A stretch of DNA of 64,000 nucleotides from Clarireedia homoeocarpa (taxonomy: Eukaryota; Ascomycota; Leotiomycetes; Helotiales; Rutstroemiaceae), in NCBI GenBank assembly GCA_001465935.1, contig LNKV01000013.1, positions 682,001-746,000 on the forward strand, read 5' to 3'. This document shows, piece by piece, positions 45,829-57,280 of the stretch; within the stretch, counting starts at the first letter, position 1, and each line of letters begins with the position of its first letter. Both the position numbers and the translations under genes were made by a program. The notes under the pieces are model-generated. The model did not search any database, was not told the DNA's origin, and saw only the letters and a list, made by a program, of their open reading frames with translations.

Positions 45829-47980
45829 AAGGGTGAGGGTGAGGGTGAGGGTATGATTATTGGATGGTTAGTTGGCTGGAGAGTTGAGTTGAAGTATGGT
45901 TAACGCGGATATGGATATGAACAGAGAATCGAGAATCAGAATTGAGAATGAGTATGAGAATGAGTTTGACCAGCATTTGTGATGTGTCATGATGGGTGTG
46001 AAAATGAGTGAGCTTTGCATTTTTGATTCTGTTCATATATAGGGAAAGTTAAGTCCTAGTTGTGGGTGTATGTTTGCGGAATAGGGAGGGGGGGGGGTTG
46101 AGATCGGTGGGTTACGATCTGCAGGTGAGAGATGGTGGGGGTGTGGGGAGAAGGGAAAAGGAGAGGCGAAGGCGAGATGGTAGGTATAGACGGCTGGGTG
46201 GGGTGTATATACACACAGGGAAATGATTAAAGAGGGTATACGGTAAAGTATGATTGGTATCCTAGGTATTCATTCCATGAGACAGAAAACGTTGGGAGAG
46301 GCGATTTGGTGGAGAAAGCAAGCAAGTATGTCAGTAAGTGAAGTGGTAAGTGGTAAGTAAGTGGGTGAGGAGATGTTGTGGTGTGCGGGGATTGTTTTGT
46401 TTTGGTTTGGTTTGGTTTGGTTTCTTGCTGTGGGTGGGTGTGGTGATTGGGGTTGTGGGGTGTGGTGATGGTGGGTGGTGGGTGGAGGGCGGGGAGGTAG
46501 AGGGAGGGAGGAGGGGATGTTTGGAAGAAGTGGAGTTAAGCTGGGGTAGGTAGGTAAGAAGTAAGAAGTGAGTTGGGAGGAGAGAGATAGGGGGGTTAAT
46601 TAGTGTGGGTGAGGATGGGAGGGGGGGGGATTGGATGGAAGAGGAGAGGAGAGGATATACTGGTTGATGGTGTGGTGTGGTGTGCTGATGTAGAGAGAGT
46701 ACAGGTATTGTTCTGGTTTGATATATATGTTTGTCGTTGGATTCGGAGAGGAGAGGAGAGAAGAGCATTAACCAGAGCCGAGTAAAATAAACGTCGAAAT
46801 GAAACAAGGGCGGTCTTGGTATGGAGGAAGAATTTGAATGAGGGATTTTCAGTGTCGTGTTAAGTTGCCAGCAGGTGCACTTGCTACAATATACCTGTCT
46901 GCGTATAAAGTTGAGTAATTGATGATTTCTAGATGGCTAAATTCTGCAAGGACGTGATATATAGAGAAGGAGACTGCGGATCGGAAGGAAAAGAGGTTGC
47001 TGTCGGTTGGGACTGATGTTGGAGTTGGTTGAGGTTGTTTGGGTGAATGTGTGTGAAGAGGAGGCATGTTTAGCAGTGCTGCTGAAATCAACTTTCTATC
47101 TATCTATTTATCTATAGCGAGGTATTATACAGGAGAGATGGAAGAAGATAGAGAATTCATTTCCGTGTTGCTACGGGTTTTGAGAGAGGGGTGGCGTGTA
47201 GTATAGTGTGTAAGAAGTGAGGAAATGGGAAATTGGAAGGGCATGTACGAAAGGGAACGAGTATCGCCAGGAACATGAGAGGGAGACTGATGGATATAAA
47301 TGACATGTTGCTGGTTACTTGATTGGGACAAACGAAATGGATGAAGATGTTCATGGGAAGGAATTGGACTTTGTCAAGCATAATACAACTGTTGGGAAGG
47401 CAGAAGTAGAGAGTAAGAGAGGTAGAGCTTGATGGGATGGATGACTTTAGGCATGGTAATGCTAGGATAAGAATGAGCTTTGTAGAAATACTCTTGCTTA
47501 CAGGACGGTGACGTTGTGACGAAAAACGCATGGGAATGGCAAATATTGGTCGAGGACTAAAGAGAAGTGAACTATATTCAAGCATATAGGTATTTGGTCA
47601 TATGAATGCTGGCAATAGACTTAAAAGTATATTAAGACATGTTTTTATTTGGATGTATGAATCGTCGTGAGTTGAGTGCATCATTAATAGAAGAATCTGG
47701 ACTCAAACAATGGATGGAGTAACGAAGATTACCGTTTCTGGGTCCAATAGTAGATTTATCAAACCCTCACAAACATTCAATCAGCATGATTTAATCGAAT
47801 GGTCACATTCAAAGTCAAAGAGTATTAAGTTCAATCGAAATAGTATTAATACACTTTTCGTCACCGAAGTGCAACTAGCAACTACATACAAGGACAGTCA
47901 TTACGCATATCCTGCACCAATGCACGATCCATCAATCCATCACCACATTCATTCGAACCCCCCTATGATCAATCAATCCC
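45203..47980. other. 2.8 kb without a gene; repeat-rich
   Basis: The left part is the PKA 3' flank. (GAGGGT)n is at 45763-45852. From 45950 to 46750 the plus strand is G/T-rich with many GGTTT/GTGGG words and GAGAGGAGAGGA units (e.g. TTTGGTTTGGTTTGG at 46402-46420). The right part, from 47100, is AT-rich. Minus-strand frames of 60-160 codons here are compositional. The promoter of no gene is needed here, because the next gene points toward this region. Confidence 0.55.
45763..45852. repeat. Hexanucleotide repeat (GAGGGT)n, 15 copies
   Basis: Fifteen units, with a single G-to-A change (AAGGGT) three units from the right end. Not the TTAGGG telomere unit. G-triplets repeated every six bases can form G-quadruplexes on the plus strand. 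Confidence 0.95.
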
Positions 47981-48560
47981 TTACATACCAGCAGCGAACA
48001 AAGCGGCACCACCGAAGAGAGCCGCAGCACCGATAGCACCAGTTTGGATAGCCGCACCACCACTGCTGGCTTGGGTAGAGGTAACAGTTGCACCGGCAGA
48101 GTTGGTGGTTGTGACAACGGCACCACTGGCCTTGGTGCTAGCAGAGCTGGCCTTGGAGCTCAAGCTGCTTGAGGCGGAGCTGCTGGCGGAGGACAGGCTG
48201 GATGCGACAGAAGAGGCGGACGAGCCGGTCAAGGAGGCGGCTGATGAGGCGACGGAGGAAAGAGATGAGGATACGGATTCGGATGCGGAGGAGATGGATG
48301 AGGAGATGCTGCTCAAGGAGCTGGCGGCCGATGATGCAGCTGAGGAACCACTGGAGGCGGCAGAGCTACCGACGCTGGTTGCAGAGGCGAGAGCGCTGCT
48401 GGCGTCGGATGAGAGGGAGGAAAGGAGGGAGGATTGGCCCTGAGAAGGATGTTAGTTAGTTGATCGGGGTTGAAGTGTTTTAGAGAGGTGATGGGAATGA
48501 AGGCGCGCATACCATAACGGAGGAGGCAAGAGCCAAAACGACGACGTTCTTGAATTGCAT
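47981..48560 (-). CDS. Small Ser/Ala-rich GPI-anchored surface protein
   Basis: Two exons, 48560-48513 and 48439-47981; 507 nt, 168 aa. Exon 1 codes for most of the signal peptide ('MQFKNVVVLALASSVM'), followed directly by 'GQSSLLSSLSSDASSALAS'. The rest is almost only Ser, Ala, Thr and Gly, the kind of stalk that is heavily O-mannosylated. The C-terminus 'AIQTGAIGAAALFGGAALFAAGM' with small residues before it is a GPI-attachment signal. No cysteines remain in the mature part, so this is not a CFEM or hydrophobin protein. Likely role: cell-wall or plasma-membrane decoration. The 73-bp intron has a GTATGC donor and TTCTCAG acceptor. Codons are strongly biased to TCC/GCC, suggesting high expression. 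Confidence 0.85.
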
Positions 48561-50737
48561 ATTTGCGGTGTTGATTTGTTTATGTGAAGGCGGACGAGAG
48601 AGTGTTGTTTAAGATGTGATGTAGTGTGGTACTTGGGTGGCAGGAGACAAGACTTTTGATTGAAAAATTGAGTTTCTGAACAAGAAGGAAATCGAGGTCT
48701 TATATACTTCTCTCTCCTCCCTCTCACTTACCCCCCAAATTTACGCTCCACCCAAACCAATCTAAAGTAGTAGCGTTTCTGGAAAGGTGAAGTGGGAAGG
48801 AAGGTGGTGGCTCAGCACACGGTACACGGAGCGCAATGTGCGGGATTCACGTCATGTCTGTGGGTTTCCAAGCAAGCAAGCAAGCAAGCACCAGCGTGGA
48901 AGAAGCCAAGTTCAAGTTCAAGGTCACGGGTCAAGCCTCATGGAGTGGCACGAGTGGGAAGCGGGCGTTTGAGAGAATTGGGCATTAGGTCATACTTGGT
49001 CTAAGTCGCATCCATCGAGTTAGTCGATGAGCACAAGAGCCGTTTGGTAATAAGCACAAAGTCCTGTGTGCTTCCGTAAGTTGCTTCGTATTATTATGTA
49101 TTATTATTTCAACATACGAAGTTGGAAGCAACCGCACGCGATATGATTCGTCAGCCCCACAATAACAGGATGGGAAGATCTCCGTCGGACTAGAATGACG
49201 ATGTAGCCTGCGCTTGTGGCTGGCTCGCCCCACTTCTTTGGCTCCACTTGTTGCTCTTGGCCCCACTTTGGGGTAGCCAGCATGCATTCTTTGCTGGTCT
49301 GAGGACGGAAGCTTTCGTCTTTTCCGCAACACGACGAAGTAACGCTGCAAACACAGGATGGCCGACATATCCGTGGCTGGTATATATATCCCCGGCTGGA
49401 TGAGGCCATATCGACTGAACATGGCAACACCGGTTTGTTTTGTTCACTTAGAGCGCTGTTCACATGGAGACGCTCACGTTGGGAAGGCCACCTCGACCCA
49501 TTCAATTGCCCCAGCAGCACAGACTCGTTCAAGCAAGAAAAGTTGGAATTCAAGCAATCAACCAGCCAAGGCAAAATAGACAAGGCAAGGAAAGGATTCC
49601 AACAAGGAAATGCGAAACACAGACAAACCGATCTGACCCCCAGGACGCAAAGGACGGAAACCGGTAATGCAAATGCGCATAAATATGCATAAATCCATTC
49701 ATTCTACGGGTACAAGGTACGGCTGCCTTGACAACGCACCGCATCGTTCGTTACAGCGGCACAGTACAAGTACAAGTACAAGGACAGTACCCGACGCAAA
49801 CCTATATCGGCATGATTCCGTGCTTGCCGTTCTTAGCATCGATGAAGAAGGCTGGGCACAATCTGGAGTACGAAGAAGCTGAGAAAAACAGTCCACAGGA
49901 CACGAACTTGGCCCGCTCTCCAAGGCACAATCCCCGCATTCACCCAACCAGCTGCGGAACGAGATCTAGAAGTACAGTGGTTTGCCTAGCGTGCCTTTGG
50001 TGGTGCTCCGTAAAGCAGAAGTACAATGCACCTGCTTCTGTGCCGGTTATGCCTTGTTGGGTAAATGGGCGGATGGCAGAAGAAAAGGATCCGTAATTCC
50101 CATATGGTGGCTCATCAATCCCATCAATCCCATCAATCCCATCTATCCCATCTATCCCATCAACCCCATCCATCTCCCATCTCCCATCTCCCATCCATCC
50201 ATCTATCCATCAAATAAAATCAAAAACCAATCCAAAACATGCCTTCAAGCTAAGTTTATTCCTTCTTGCCACCAATTACCAGCCCGTGATGCTCAAAGCC
50301 GCAAACCTCTTTTCGTTCTCATGTTTGTCGCCACAATTCCCTATCCTGATGCAGTGCATTACTTAGGTCGATCTCAATCTGCCAAATCCGTATCGACGCT
50401 TTTCCTTTATGAGATTGCCCATCGAACATCTTTTTTCTTTTTCCCTCTCGTCGCAAGTCCCCGGCAATCAAAAGAGTGGTAGACCGATCGGGGATCAAAT
50501 CAGCTTCTCGTCCATGATTGGTCAATATTGACCGCTTGATGTGAGCGAGGTGAGCGAGGTGAGCAATGCGAGGGAAGAGGCACGCAGGTACCGAATGAGG
50601 CGTCATAGCCAATTTGGGGTTGCATGGGGAAGACAGCGAAACGATTGGATCAGATCTCCACTTTTGGCATTTTACTGGTTGCTTTTCTACGGACCGCCAA
50701 AAATACAAACGAGCAAAGGTTCGTTGATTTCAATTCC
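48561..50737. other. 2.2 kb intergenic, no gene supported
   Basis: Left part: promoter of the serine-rich gene, including a CT-rich leader (48560-48730). An (AAGC)n tetranucleotide lies at 48871-48890, (TACAAG)n at 49764-49781 and a CCCATCAATC/CCCATCTATC 10-bp tandem at 50099-50190. Frames of up to 166 codons run through the repeats and show no domain. The right end is the 3' flank of SIN1. Confidence 0.5.
50099..50190. repeat. 10-bp tandem CCCATCAATC and derivatives
   Basis: About six copies with A/T changes (CAATCCCAT, CTATCCCAT), followed by CTCCCATC units. Confidence 0.8.
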
Positions 50738-53318
50738 TCATATGTTTTGATATGGTGCAATTCCTTTTTTGATTTCGAAAACAATTTCCGCTGCCTCATC
50801 GGCACTTTTGGCCTCGAAATCGTATCGCTTCTCTTCGCGAGCTTTGTACACGTGGAGCTGGAGTGTAAGCAATTAGCATATTAGCTTTCAAGCATAAAGT
50901 TGCATTTAAATGACCGTCTGCCAGGATTGTCAACAAATGGCCTTACCTTGAAGTTGGTCGGATGTCTCCGAGTAACCTTGCACCCAACCACGTTACTGAA
51001 ATGCACCGTGGTTGTTTTGCCCTGTCCCTCAAACATAGTTTTTCCTGTGGAGGCTGGGAGAATATGCAGGTACTCGCCGTCAATTGCAATCACTCTTTCA
51101 TTCATGCCAACAAATCTCATGGGCTGTTTTCTCCATACCGTATACCTTCTGTAGTTGGCGCTTCCTAATTCGTCCTGTTTGACACTCTCCATAAGAGGGT
51201 GTGGTGCAAGCATTTGAGGCCCTTTTCGAGTCTTTCGTAGATCCGGCCTGTCAATCATCAACGAGTTGGGTGAACTGCTGGAAGGAGACCCAGACATCGT
51301 TAGTGGCCCATCCGTTGCGAAGCGACGTCGATACAAGTCTAGCTCGGTGCGATTGCCAATTGATTCCACAGTACGGTCTAGAAGAACAACAGTGCCTGAT
51401 CCGGTAAGCTTAAGTACGTGACCCGCTTTATCCAGCTGTCTCTTCTTGCAGACTACATCAAGTACATCTGCCAAATAGGTATCCGTGGTAACATCTAAGG
51501 CAATCATTTGTCCAGGTGTAGCATCGACCGAGTGAATGTGAATCTTCAAGAGCTTATGGGCACCATTTCCCCGTGTAGTAGGTTGAGTGAGCGCTGTACC
51601 TATTGTTGGCATATCTGCCAGCGTACTGTTCTGTCGCAATGCGGTCATTGTGGTTAGGAGGGGATTGTGTGGAGGTTGGGTGCCTGTGGGAAAGGTAGGT
51701 TGTGGCATCGGTGTGCTTCTAGGAGTAAGCTCATCTTCCACATCGGTCGTTGCGACGGCTTCCTGTTTAAATTGAGGAGTGAGACGTTGATTCTCCTCGA
51801 ACTGTTCATCAGTCGCTTCCACTAATGCGAACTCGTCGTAAGGTTTGGAGTTTGACCTTGATCTTGCCGCTCTGTTGTTGGCAGTGGTGAATGAAACAAC
51901 CGGCTTGGTGCGTTCAAGAGCCGGAAAATCGTAGTCTACTTCCTCATCCTCAACTAGGCGTAGTGTCCATCGGTTCACATTCAACTTCTCGGGTGGAATC
52001 GCAGGTTCAAGCTTCTCCTCAAAGTATCTCCAAAGACTCAACCCAATAAGGTCGGCGACGGTAACAACACGGTCATTTGCTTCATTTTCATGGACGCTTC
52101 TCCTGATGAGCACTTCGAATGGCTTAGTAGTAGATGTCGCGAAGGGTGCCCAAATTCGAAGGTTCAACGGATTGGGATCTCCTTGGCCGGACAATGAAGC
52201 AAAGCTCTCGAATGGCATGGCGGCTTTCGTTCTCTTTGCCTTGATAGCAGCTGATAGCAAACTCTTGGGCTGTATGGTACTTATTGGCCGTGGTGGTGGA
52301 AGCGCCTGCAGAATGGGAGGTGCTGGTTTTGATGTCTTTGTAGGGGATCGTATAAGTTCTCGAGGTACTGTGTGGTCGATTTGGCCTGCAGCTGCATTTA
52401 TAGGAGCATTAACACTATCCAAAATAGATGTGCTATCAATACTGCCAACGAACGCAGAAGACATATCTGAGGCATCAGAATCTTCATCTTCTTCCTCTTC
52501 CTCTAAAAGGTCACTAACTTGTCTCTTCACACCCATATCTGGGTCCGACATATGCTTTGGGAGCGTTCTGGGAGGTTTTCCCGCATTCCTTGCGGCTTCA
52601 CGTTGTCTTTGAAACGCAGAAGCATCAAACTCATTGTCGGATGACATTTCGCTACTTGTAACAGTATCCCTACGCGCTCTCTCCTTTACTGCTTCTAAAG
52701 CAGATTGAGACCCTCTTCTTACAGCTGGAGCTGGACTTCGTGTAGGTGAGCTCGCAGTTGTAGATTGTCGAAGATTAGAACCCCGAATTGGTGAAGACCC
52801 AGACCGATTTCGTATAGGCATTTTCGAGAATTTAATTTGCTGGGCTGCTCTTTGATCTCCGTCATCGTCACTGTCATCACTTAGATCACTGCTATCTTCC
52901 TCCTCCATTTGTTCTCGTCGTCGTCGCCTTTTCGTAGCTATTCCTGGCCCAACAGTGTCCCCTGCTCCTCCACTCAGTAGGCCCCTTTCTTCAATCTCAT
53001 CTTCCAGTCCAGCTGGTGCCAGTCCCGCCGATCTTGGTGGTGCTTGAAAATACTCCGATGCGATCGCAGTTGGGATAGGTGGGGAATGCGTTCTTTTGAT
53101 ATTTGCGGCATTGGTTCGCCAGCCAGCGGCTTTGAATCCAGCAGTATTGAGAAATGCATCGTTAATCGTTATAAGTCGTTCCCCAACGCCATCTGCGATC
53201 GTATTGAGATAGTTCGTCCGTAACTGATAGGAGACCAGACTGCATGAATTCGTGAGCTCGAGGACAGGGAGCGGGATAGGGATGGGAATGCGCACTCTTC
53301 CACTTGTATGACCGACAT
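50738..53318 (-). CDS. SIN1: TORC2 subunit SIN1/AVO1 (stress-activated MAPK-interacting protein)
   Basis: Three exons: 53318-53296 (23 nt), 53239-50947 and 50857-50738; 2436 nt, 811 aa. The joined N-terminus reads MSVIQVEDLVSYQLRTNYL, then 'DGVGERLITIN' and 'RTHSPPIPTAI', matching the conserved start of the family. A long Ser/acidic region follows. The CRIM domain is near residues 380-480 ('SVHENEANDRVVTVADLIGLSLWRYF', 'WTLRLVEDEEVDYDFPALER', given in parts). A Ras-binding-like stretch follows ('ADVLDVVCKKRQL'). The PH domain ends the protein ('YTVWRKQPMRFVG', 'VHFSNVVGCKVTRRHPTNFK', then exon 3 'LHVYKAREEKRYDFEAKS', 'ADEAAEIVFEIKKGI'). It scaffolds TOR complex 2 and presents AGC-kinase substrates. 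The exon 1 donor GTGCGC is unusual, but the splice restores the family start. Reading through the last intron would give a false stop 65 bp on. Confidence 0.92.
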
Positions 53319-53616
53319 GACGGAGATTTTACACACATGTCATCTGAACACAAATTGCAGGTAGTTGTTTAGACCATTGTCGAGTTTTACTCATATCGTG
53401 GGAGATGCACACAGCACAGGGGTCTGTTGCTCAATACAGTATTGTACATACTCCGTACATCCATCCACACGTCTTATCGCGCCCCGAGATAAGGTTACGG
53501 GGCAAATTTTAGCGCTCGATCGGCCATTTTCCATCAAGCTGTGGCTGCAGCCCTCTTGATTACACAAATTTCAAGACAACAACCATAAACAAAAAACACC
53601 TCATTACTTTCACAAA
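53319..53616. promoter_or_regulatory. Bidirectional promoter of SIN1 and the PRCC-like gene
   Basis: 298 bp between divergent start codons. The right side is C/A-rich near the PRCC-like ATG (ACAAAAAACACCTCATT). No specific element is claimed. Confidence 0.6.
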
Positions 53617-54834
53617 ATGGCGCTGGTCGACTATTCGGATTCGGAGGACTCGGATGCCCTAGAGACGAATGTAAAGAAACCATCAACAACCTCATCAGGG
53701 AAACCAGCATTTCAAAAAGTTGTCGATAGATCAAATCCGGGCAAGATTAAAGTATCATTACCTCAAACGGCATTAAAAGAGGAGGATACAAGCAAAGAAC
53801 CGCCCACGAAACGCACGAAGACGGGCGGAGGAGCATTTGGTGGATTCAATTCATTCTTACCTGCACCGAAACGAACTGGGCAAGCAACAGGTACAGCGTT
53901 AGGTGGTGGAAGCGCTGCGCGCAAAGGTGGTCTTGCGGCTGGTGTCAGTTTAAAAACAGGAGCCGCTCCAGGTTTCAGCCGGGAACCTGAGCCGGAAAGG
54001 GAACATGAAGTAGAAGAAGATACAACGAAAAATCAGGACGTAGAACCAGCCGAAGGTGGATCGGAGATGGGTCTCACGCCTCCAAAGTCTCTCGTCGATG
54101 AACAAAAACCACCAGAGGAAGTCAAATTGGTTGGAAAACCACTAATGTTTCGGCCACTATCCGTTGCACGCAAGCCTGTAAAGAAGAAGCCTCTGAAGCT
54201 GAGCACGGTCACATCTACACCAGTGACTGGCACTGCTCGAGATAGTCCATTCACTCCTGGCACGCCACAAAACGATTCAAATCCAACAGCGACACCCCAA
54301 CCCAAAGTGTCTCTCTTCTCGCTCGAAGTAGAATCAGTCGCCAACACACCCACGACCTCCACACCATCCTCCGGCGTTTACCAGCCACTCCTCTATCAGC
54401 CCTCTCCCAGCACCACCTCCAACCCCCAACCTACCTACGAATCCTCATCCACCCCCACCACCCCTCACTTTGCCCATCTTCCCTCTGTCCCTACGCCTCC
54501 ACTCAATGCGAACTTCGACTCTCTCCACACTATCGCCGACTCTCTCCACCTCTCTGCGGCCGAGCGTCGTCAACTCTTCGGTCGCAATAACAAAAACAAT
54601 GCTCAAGCAACAAAAATTATAAACTTCAACACAGACGAGGAATACAAGCATAACGAGGAGTTGCGACAAGCAGGTGAACAGGTGGTACATAATCCGGTTA
54701 GGGCGATTGCGCCGGGCAAACATAGCTTGAAACAGCTTGTTACGGCGGCGCAGAGCCAGAAGGAGGCATTGGAGGAGAGTTTTGCCAGTGGGAGGAATAA
54801 TAGGAAGGAAGCGGGGAGTAAATATGGATGGTAG
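53617..54834 (+). CDS. PRCC: PRCC-like protein (mitotic checkpoint regulator / spliceosome-associated)
   Basis: Single exon, 405 aa. It begins 'MALVDYSDSEDSDALE', the typical acidic 'LVxYxDSxxE' start of PRCC proteins. 'KIKVSLPQTA' and 'GFNSFLPAPKRTG' in the first 90 residues are the next conserved pieces. The middle (about residues 100-310) is Pro/Ser/Thr-rich. The C-terminal block 'TKIINFNTDEEYKHNEELRQAG' (seen in two parts) and 'VVHNPVRAIAPGKHSLKQLV', then 'GRNNRKEAGSKYGW' is the PRCC C-terminal domain. In animals PRCC joins the spliceosome and binds MAD2B; the fungal role is inferred. The very end, 'SKYGW', is a family hallmark, so the protein is complete. It is divergent from SIN1. Confidence 0.88.
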   Translation: MALVDYSDSEDSDALETNVKKPSTTSSGKPAFQKVVDRSNPGKIKVSLPQTALKEEDTSKEPPTKRTKTGGGAFGGFNSFLPAPKRTGQATGTALGGGSAARKGGLAAGVSLKTGAAPGFSREPEPEREHEVEEDTTKNQDVEPAEGGSEMGLTPPKSLVDEQKPPEEVKLVGKPLMFRPLSVARKPVKKKPLKLSTVTSTPVTGTARDSPFTPGTPQNDSNPTATPQPKVSLFSLEVESVANTPTTSTPSSGVYQPLLYQPSPSTTSNPQPTYESSSTPTTPHFAHLPSVPTPPLNANFDSLHTIADSLHLSAAERRQLFGRNNKNNAQATKIINFNTDEEYKHNEELRQAGEQVVHNPVRAIAPGKHSLKQLVTAAQSQKEALEESFASGRNNRKEAGSKYGW

Positions 54835-55767
54835 GAGGGGTTGGAGCCTGTGGGTAATAGGGCATGGGTGGGGAGCGGGGGAGCGGGGGATTGGAAATGC
54901 GGAGATGGATACACATGTACTATACTATATGAGGCGGGAATGGAATAGATGTACCTATTTAGCTATCAGAATTTGACTGATTTTGTTTCGTTAGCCAATA
55001 ATCCCCAAACTCGGTTGCATTGGTCTATACAGTTCACAAGTGTCCTGCTCGCTATGATACTATTCATCAGCTTCCATTCATACACCGCTCCTATTCACAT
55101 AACTCAGTGGTATGACTTTGATAAAACGTGGACGCACTTCATCGAGTCCCAGTCTCTTAAGGGCTGGGAAAGGACCTTGACTTTCCCGCTCAACGAGCCT
55201 GATCCACGTCAACCCCGAACTTGAGCAGCTTCAACATTCGTTTGCGATTCTCAAAACTATACTGTGCTTCCACGACTATATTACCGTTATTCACCTGGGC
55301 TAGAAGACATGAGAAGTTTGCATCTGTAAATACATATACTTCGACCATGGCCCATATTGTATAGTAATAAGCTGACAACTTGTTCAGTACTTTCTGTTCT
55401 TGCTATATTTGCAGGAAACTTTGGTCAGACTTCGACCTAACGACAATATTGACATGACATGAATGACGTATGGAATGGAGAGTCATCCAAGATTGGATGA
55501 AAGTGAGCTCTACCCCCCACGAGATATATATCTCCCGAGGTCTTCATCTGAACAAATATTGATGTGACCTCTCGGATTAACTGGTTTTTCCGTGGTACAT
55601 CCCAAGTGACTCGGACGTGAAACCTATATTCTAAAAAAAAAAGCTCACGCGCATTTCACCAACGTTGTGATCACTAACTCACGTCTACCTACACAGTCAC
55701 ATCCAAACCACTTTACTATATCAATTGCCCCGGTACGAGCTCCCGTCGAGCTTCGATCTTCAATATC
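54835..55767. other. Intergenic spacer, promoter of NUC1
   Basis: About 930 bp without gene content. The left part is the PRCC-like 3' flank; the right part, from 55630, is a C/A-rich leader to the NUC1 ATG. Frames below 95 codons are not supported. Confidence 0.5.
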
Positions 55768-56832
55768 ATGTCCAAAACCACATTAGCAATCATAGCCGGA
55801 GTTTCTGCAGCCACTGGTGCCGGTATCACCGCCGCCATGTATTCTACACGATCTGAAAAGAAAATCCAAGCCGTAGCAAGCTCAACATCAGTTACCGCAT
55901 CATCAAACACATCTCTACCCGCACCCATTCCAGTATATCCACCGGTCGCGCAGAGCTCACTATCCAAAAGCACAATACCCCCCGTCGACCCCGCAGGTCT
56001 CTTTCAATACGGTTTCCCAGGTCCAGTCGCAGACCTCGCAACTCGACACGCACTGATATCCTCCTTCGATCGCCGTCTACGCAACCCCTCCTGGGTCGCA
56101 GAACACATCACACCTGCGTCCCTCGCACTCCAAAATGGCGACCGCAAACACTCTTACTTCGTCGAGGACCCCTCAGTGCCCGAAAAATTCCGCGGCAAAC
56201 TCAAAGACTATTCGCGATCTGGTTACGACCGTGGCCATCAAGTTCCCGCTGCCGATGCAAAATGGAGCCAGGAAGCCATGAACGATACTTTCTTCCTGAC
56301 GAACATGTGCCCGCAAGTCGGCGAGGGCTTCAACCGCGATTACTGGGCGCATTTTGAGGATTTCTGCCGCAGGCTCACAACACGGTATCCGAGTGTGAGG
56401 ATTGTGACGGGGCCATTGTATCTGCCAAAGAGGGATCCAACAGATGGGAAGTGGAGGGTTACTTATGAGATGATTGGGAACCCCCCGAATATTGCGGTGC
56501 CAACGCACTTTTACAAAGTCATTTTTGCGGAGGATGGAACGACAGCAGGTCCTGTTGCGGTCGGAGCTTTCGTCTTACCCAATGCAGTGATTCCCAACGA
56601 GAAGCCTTTGACGGATTTCGAGGTCCCAGTTGAGGCGGTGGAAAGGGCTAGTGGACTGGAGTTTGTGAGCAAGTTGCCGGTGCAGAGGAGGAAGAGATTG
56701 TGTGTGGATACCACTTGTGCTCTGATCATCAAGGATTACTCCGAGAGACAGAAGGCCTTTGCGAAGGAAAGTGCTGATAAGAAAGAGGTGGCAGCTCCTA
56801 GGCGGACGAGTCCGAGAAATTCGAACCTTTGA
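55768..56832 (+). CDS. NUC1: Mitochondrial nuclease NUC1 (endonuclease G family)
   Basis: Single exon, 354 aa. The N-terminal 25 residues ('TTLAIIAGVSAATGAGITAAM') act as membrane anchor and mitochondrial signal. A Ser/Pro/Ala linker follows to about residue 75. The DNA/RNA non-specific nuclease domain starts 'FQYGFPGP', with the active-site motif 'YDRGHQVPAADAKW' (catalytic His near residue 157; DRGH is the family signature), 'NDTFFLTNMCPQ' (metal-binding Asn), and 'NRDYWAHFEDFCR'. These are all residues needed for activity. The enzyme sits in the mitochondrial intermembrane space or inner membrane and degrades DNA and RNA during cell death and recombination. The C-terminal 40 residues are basic and low-complexity. 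Length is typical for fungi (about 330-360). Confidence 0.93.
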   Translation: MSKTTLAIIAGVSAATGAGITAAMYSTRSEKKIQAVASSTSVTASSNTSLPAPIPVYPPVAQSSLSKSTIPPVDPAGLFQYGFPGPVADLATRHALISSFDRRLRNPSWVAEHITPASLALQNGDRKHSYFVEDPSVPEKFRGKLKDYSRSGYDRGHQVPAADAKWSQEAMNDTFFLTNMCPQVGEGFNRDYWAHFEDFCRRLTTRYPSVRIVTGPLYLPKRDPTDGKWRVTYEMIGNPPNIAVPTHFYKVIFAEDGTTAGPVAVGAFVLPNAVIPNEKPLTDFEVPVEAVERASGLEFVSKLPVQRRKRLCVDTTCALIIKDYSERQKAFAKESADKKEVAAPRRTSPRNSNL

Positions 56833-57280
56833 GTTATAATTTTATCGTAGGACATGATGGGTGATTTTGTTTTACTTTTTTAATTTTGTAATTTTGGCGT
56901 GTAATAGGATGGGCAGTTTGCAGCATACATAGGAGTTTTATAGGATGGGCATATCTCGAAGGATTGCATCATAGCATGGCGTTTGCTCGTATTTCATTTC
57001 GTTAGGTTATCTTGTATGCAGAGATATGTATCATGAATACTCACTTTATATCATATCATTAGTTCTTTCAATTATACACAAGCAGCGCACGTTCACTTGA
57101 TTCCTGTGGACAATCGCATAGTCACTACAGTATTGCTTAAACATATTGACAATAGTGCATATCTTTAAGCGTTCTTTAACTGTCTTCATTTTATCCGCCC
57201 AAACGCCAGCGTGTCGAAATGCCTAAAATCCAATTCACTAATATACAGAGACGCCCCGTTATTCGCAAAACAAATTACAG
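56833..57280. other. Convergent 3' spacer between NUC1 and PFS2
   Basis: 450 bp, AT-rich, no gene. It includes poly(A)-signal-like and T-rich words for both genes. Confidence 0.55.

Noticed and set aside
45763..45852. Internal telomere-like array
   Set aside because: The unit is GAGGGT, not TTAGGG, and nothing else subtelomeric is near; housekeeping genes flank it.
46331..46807. 158-codon minus-strand frame
   Set aside because: Pro/Ser/Thr/His text is produced by a G/T-rich simple-sequence region on the plus strand.
47945..47965. TTCGAACCCCCC word resembling a tRNA T-arm
   Set aside because: No matching acceptor stem, D-arm or anticodon arm at the proper distance on either strand.
48102..48459. 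Acidic and Arg-rich plus-strand frames
   Set aside because: They are antisense to the serine/alanine-rich GPI protein and result from its codon bias.
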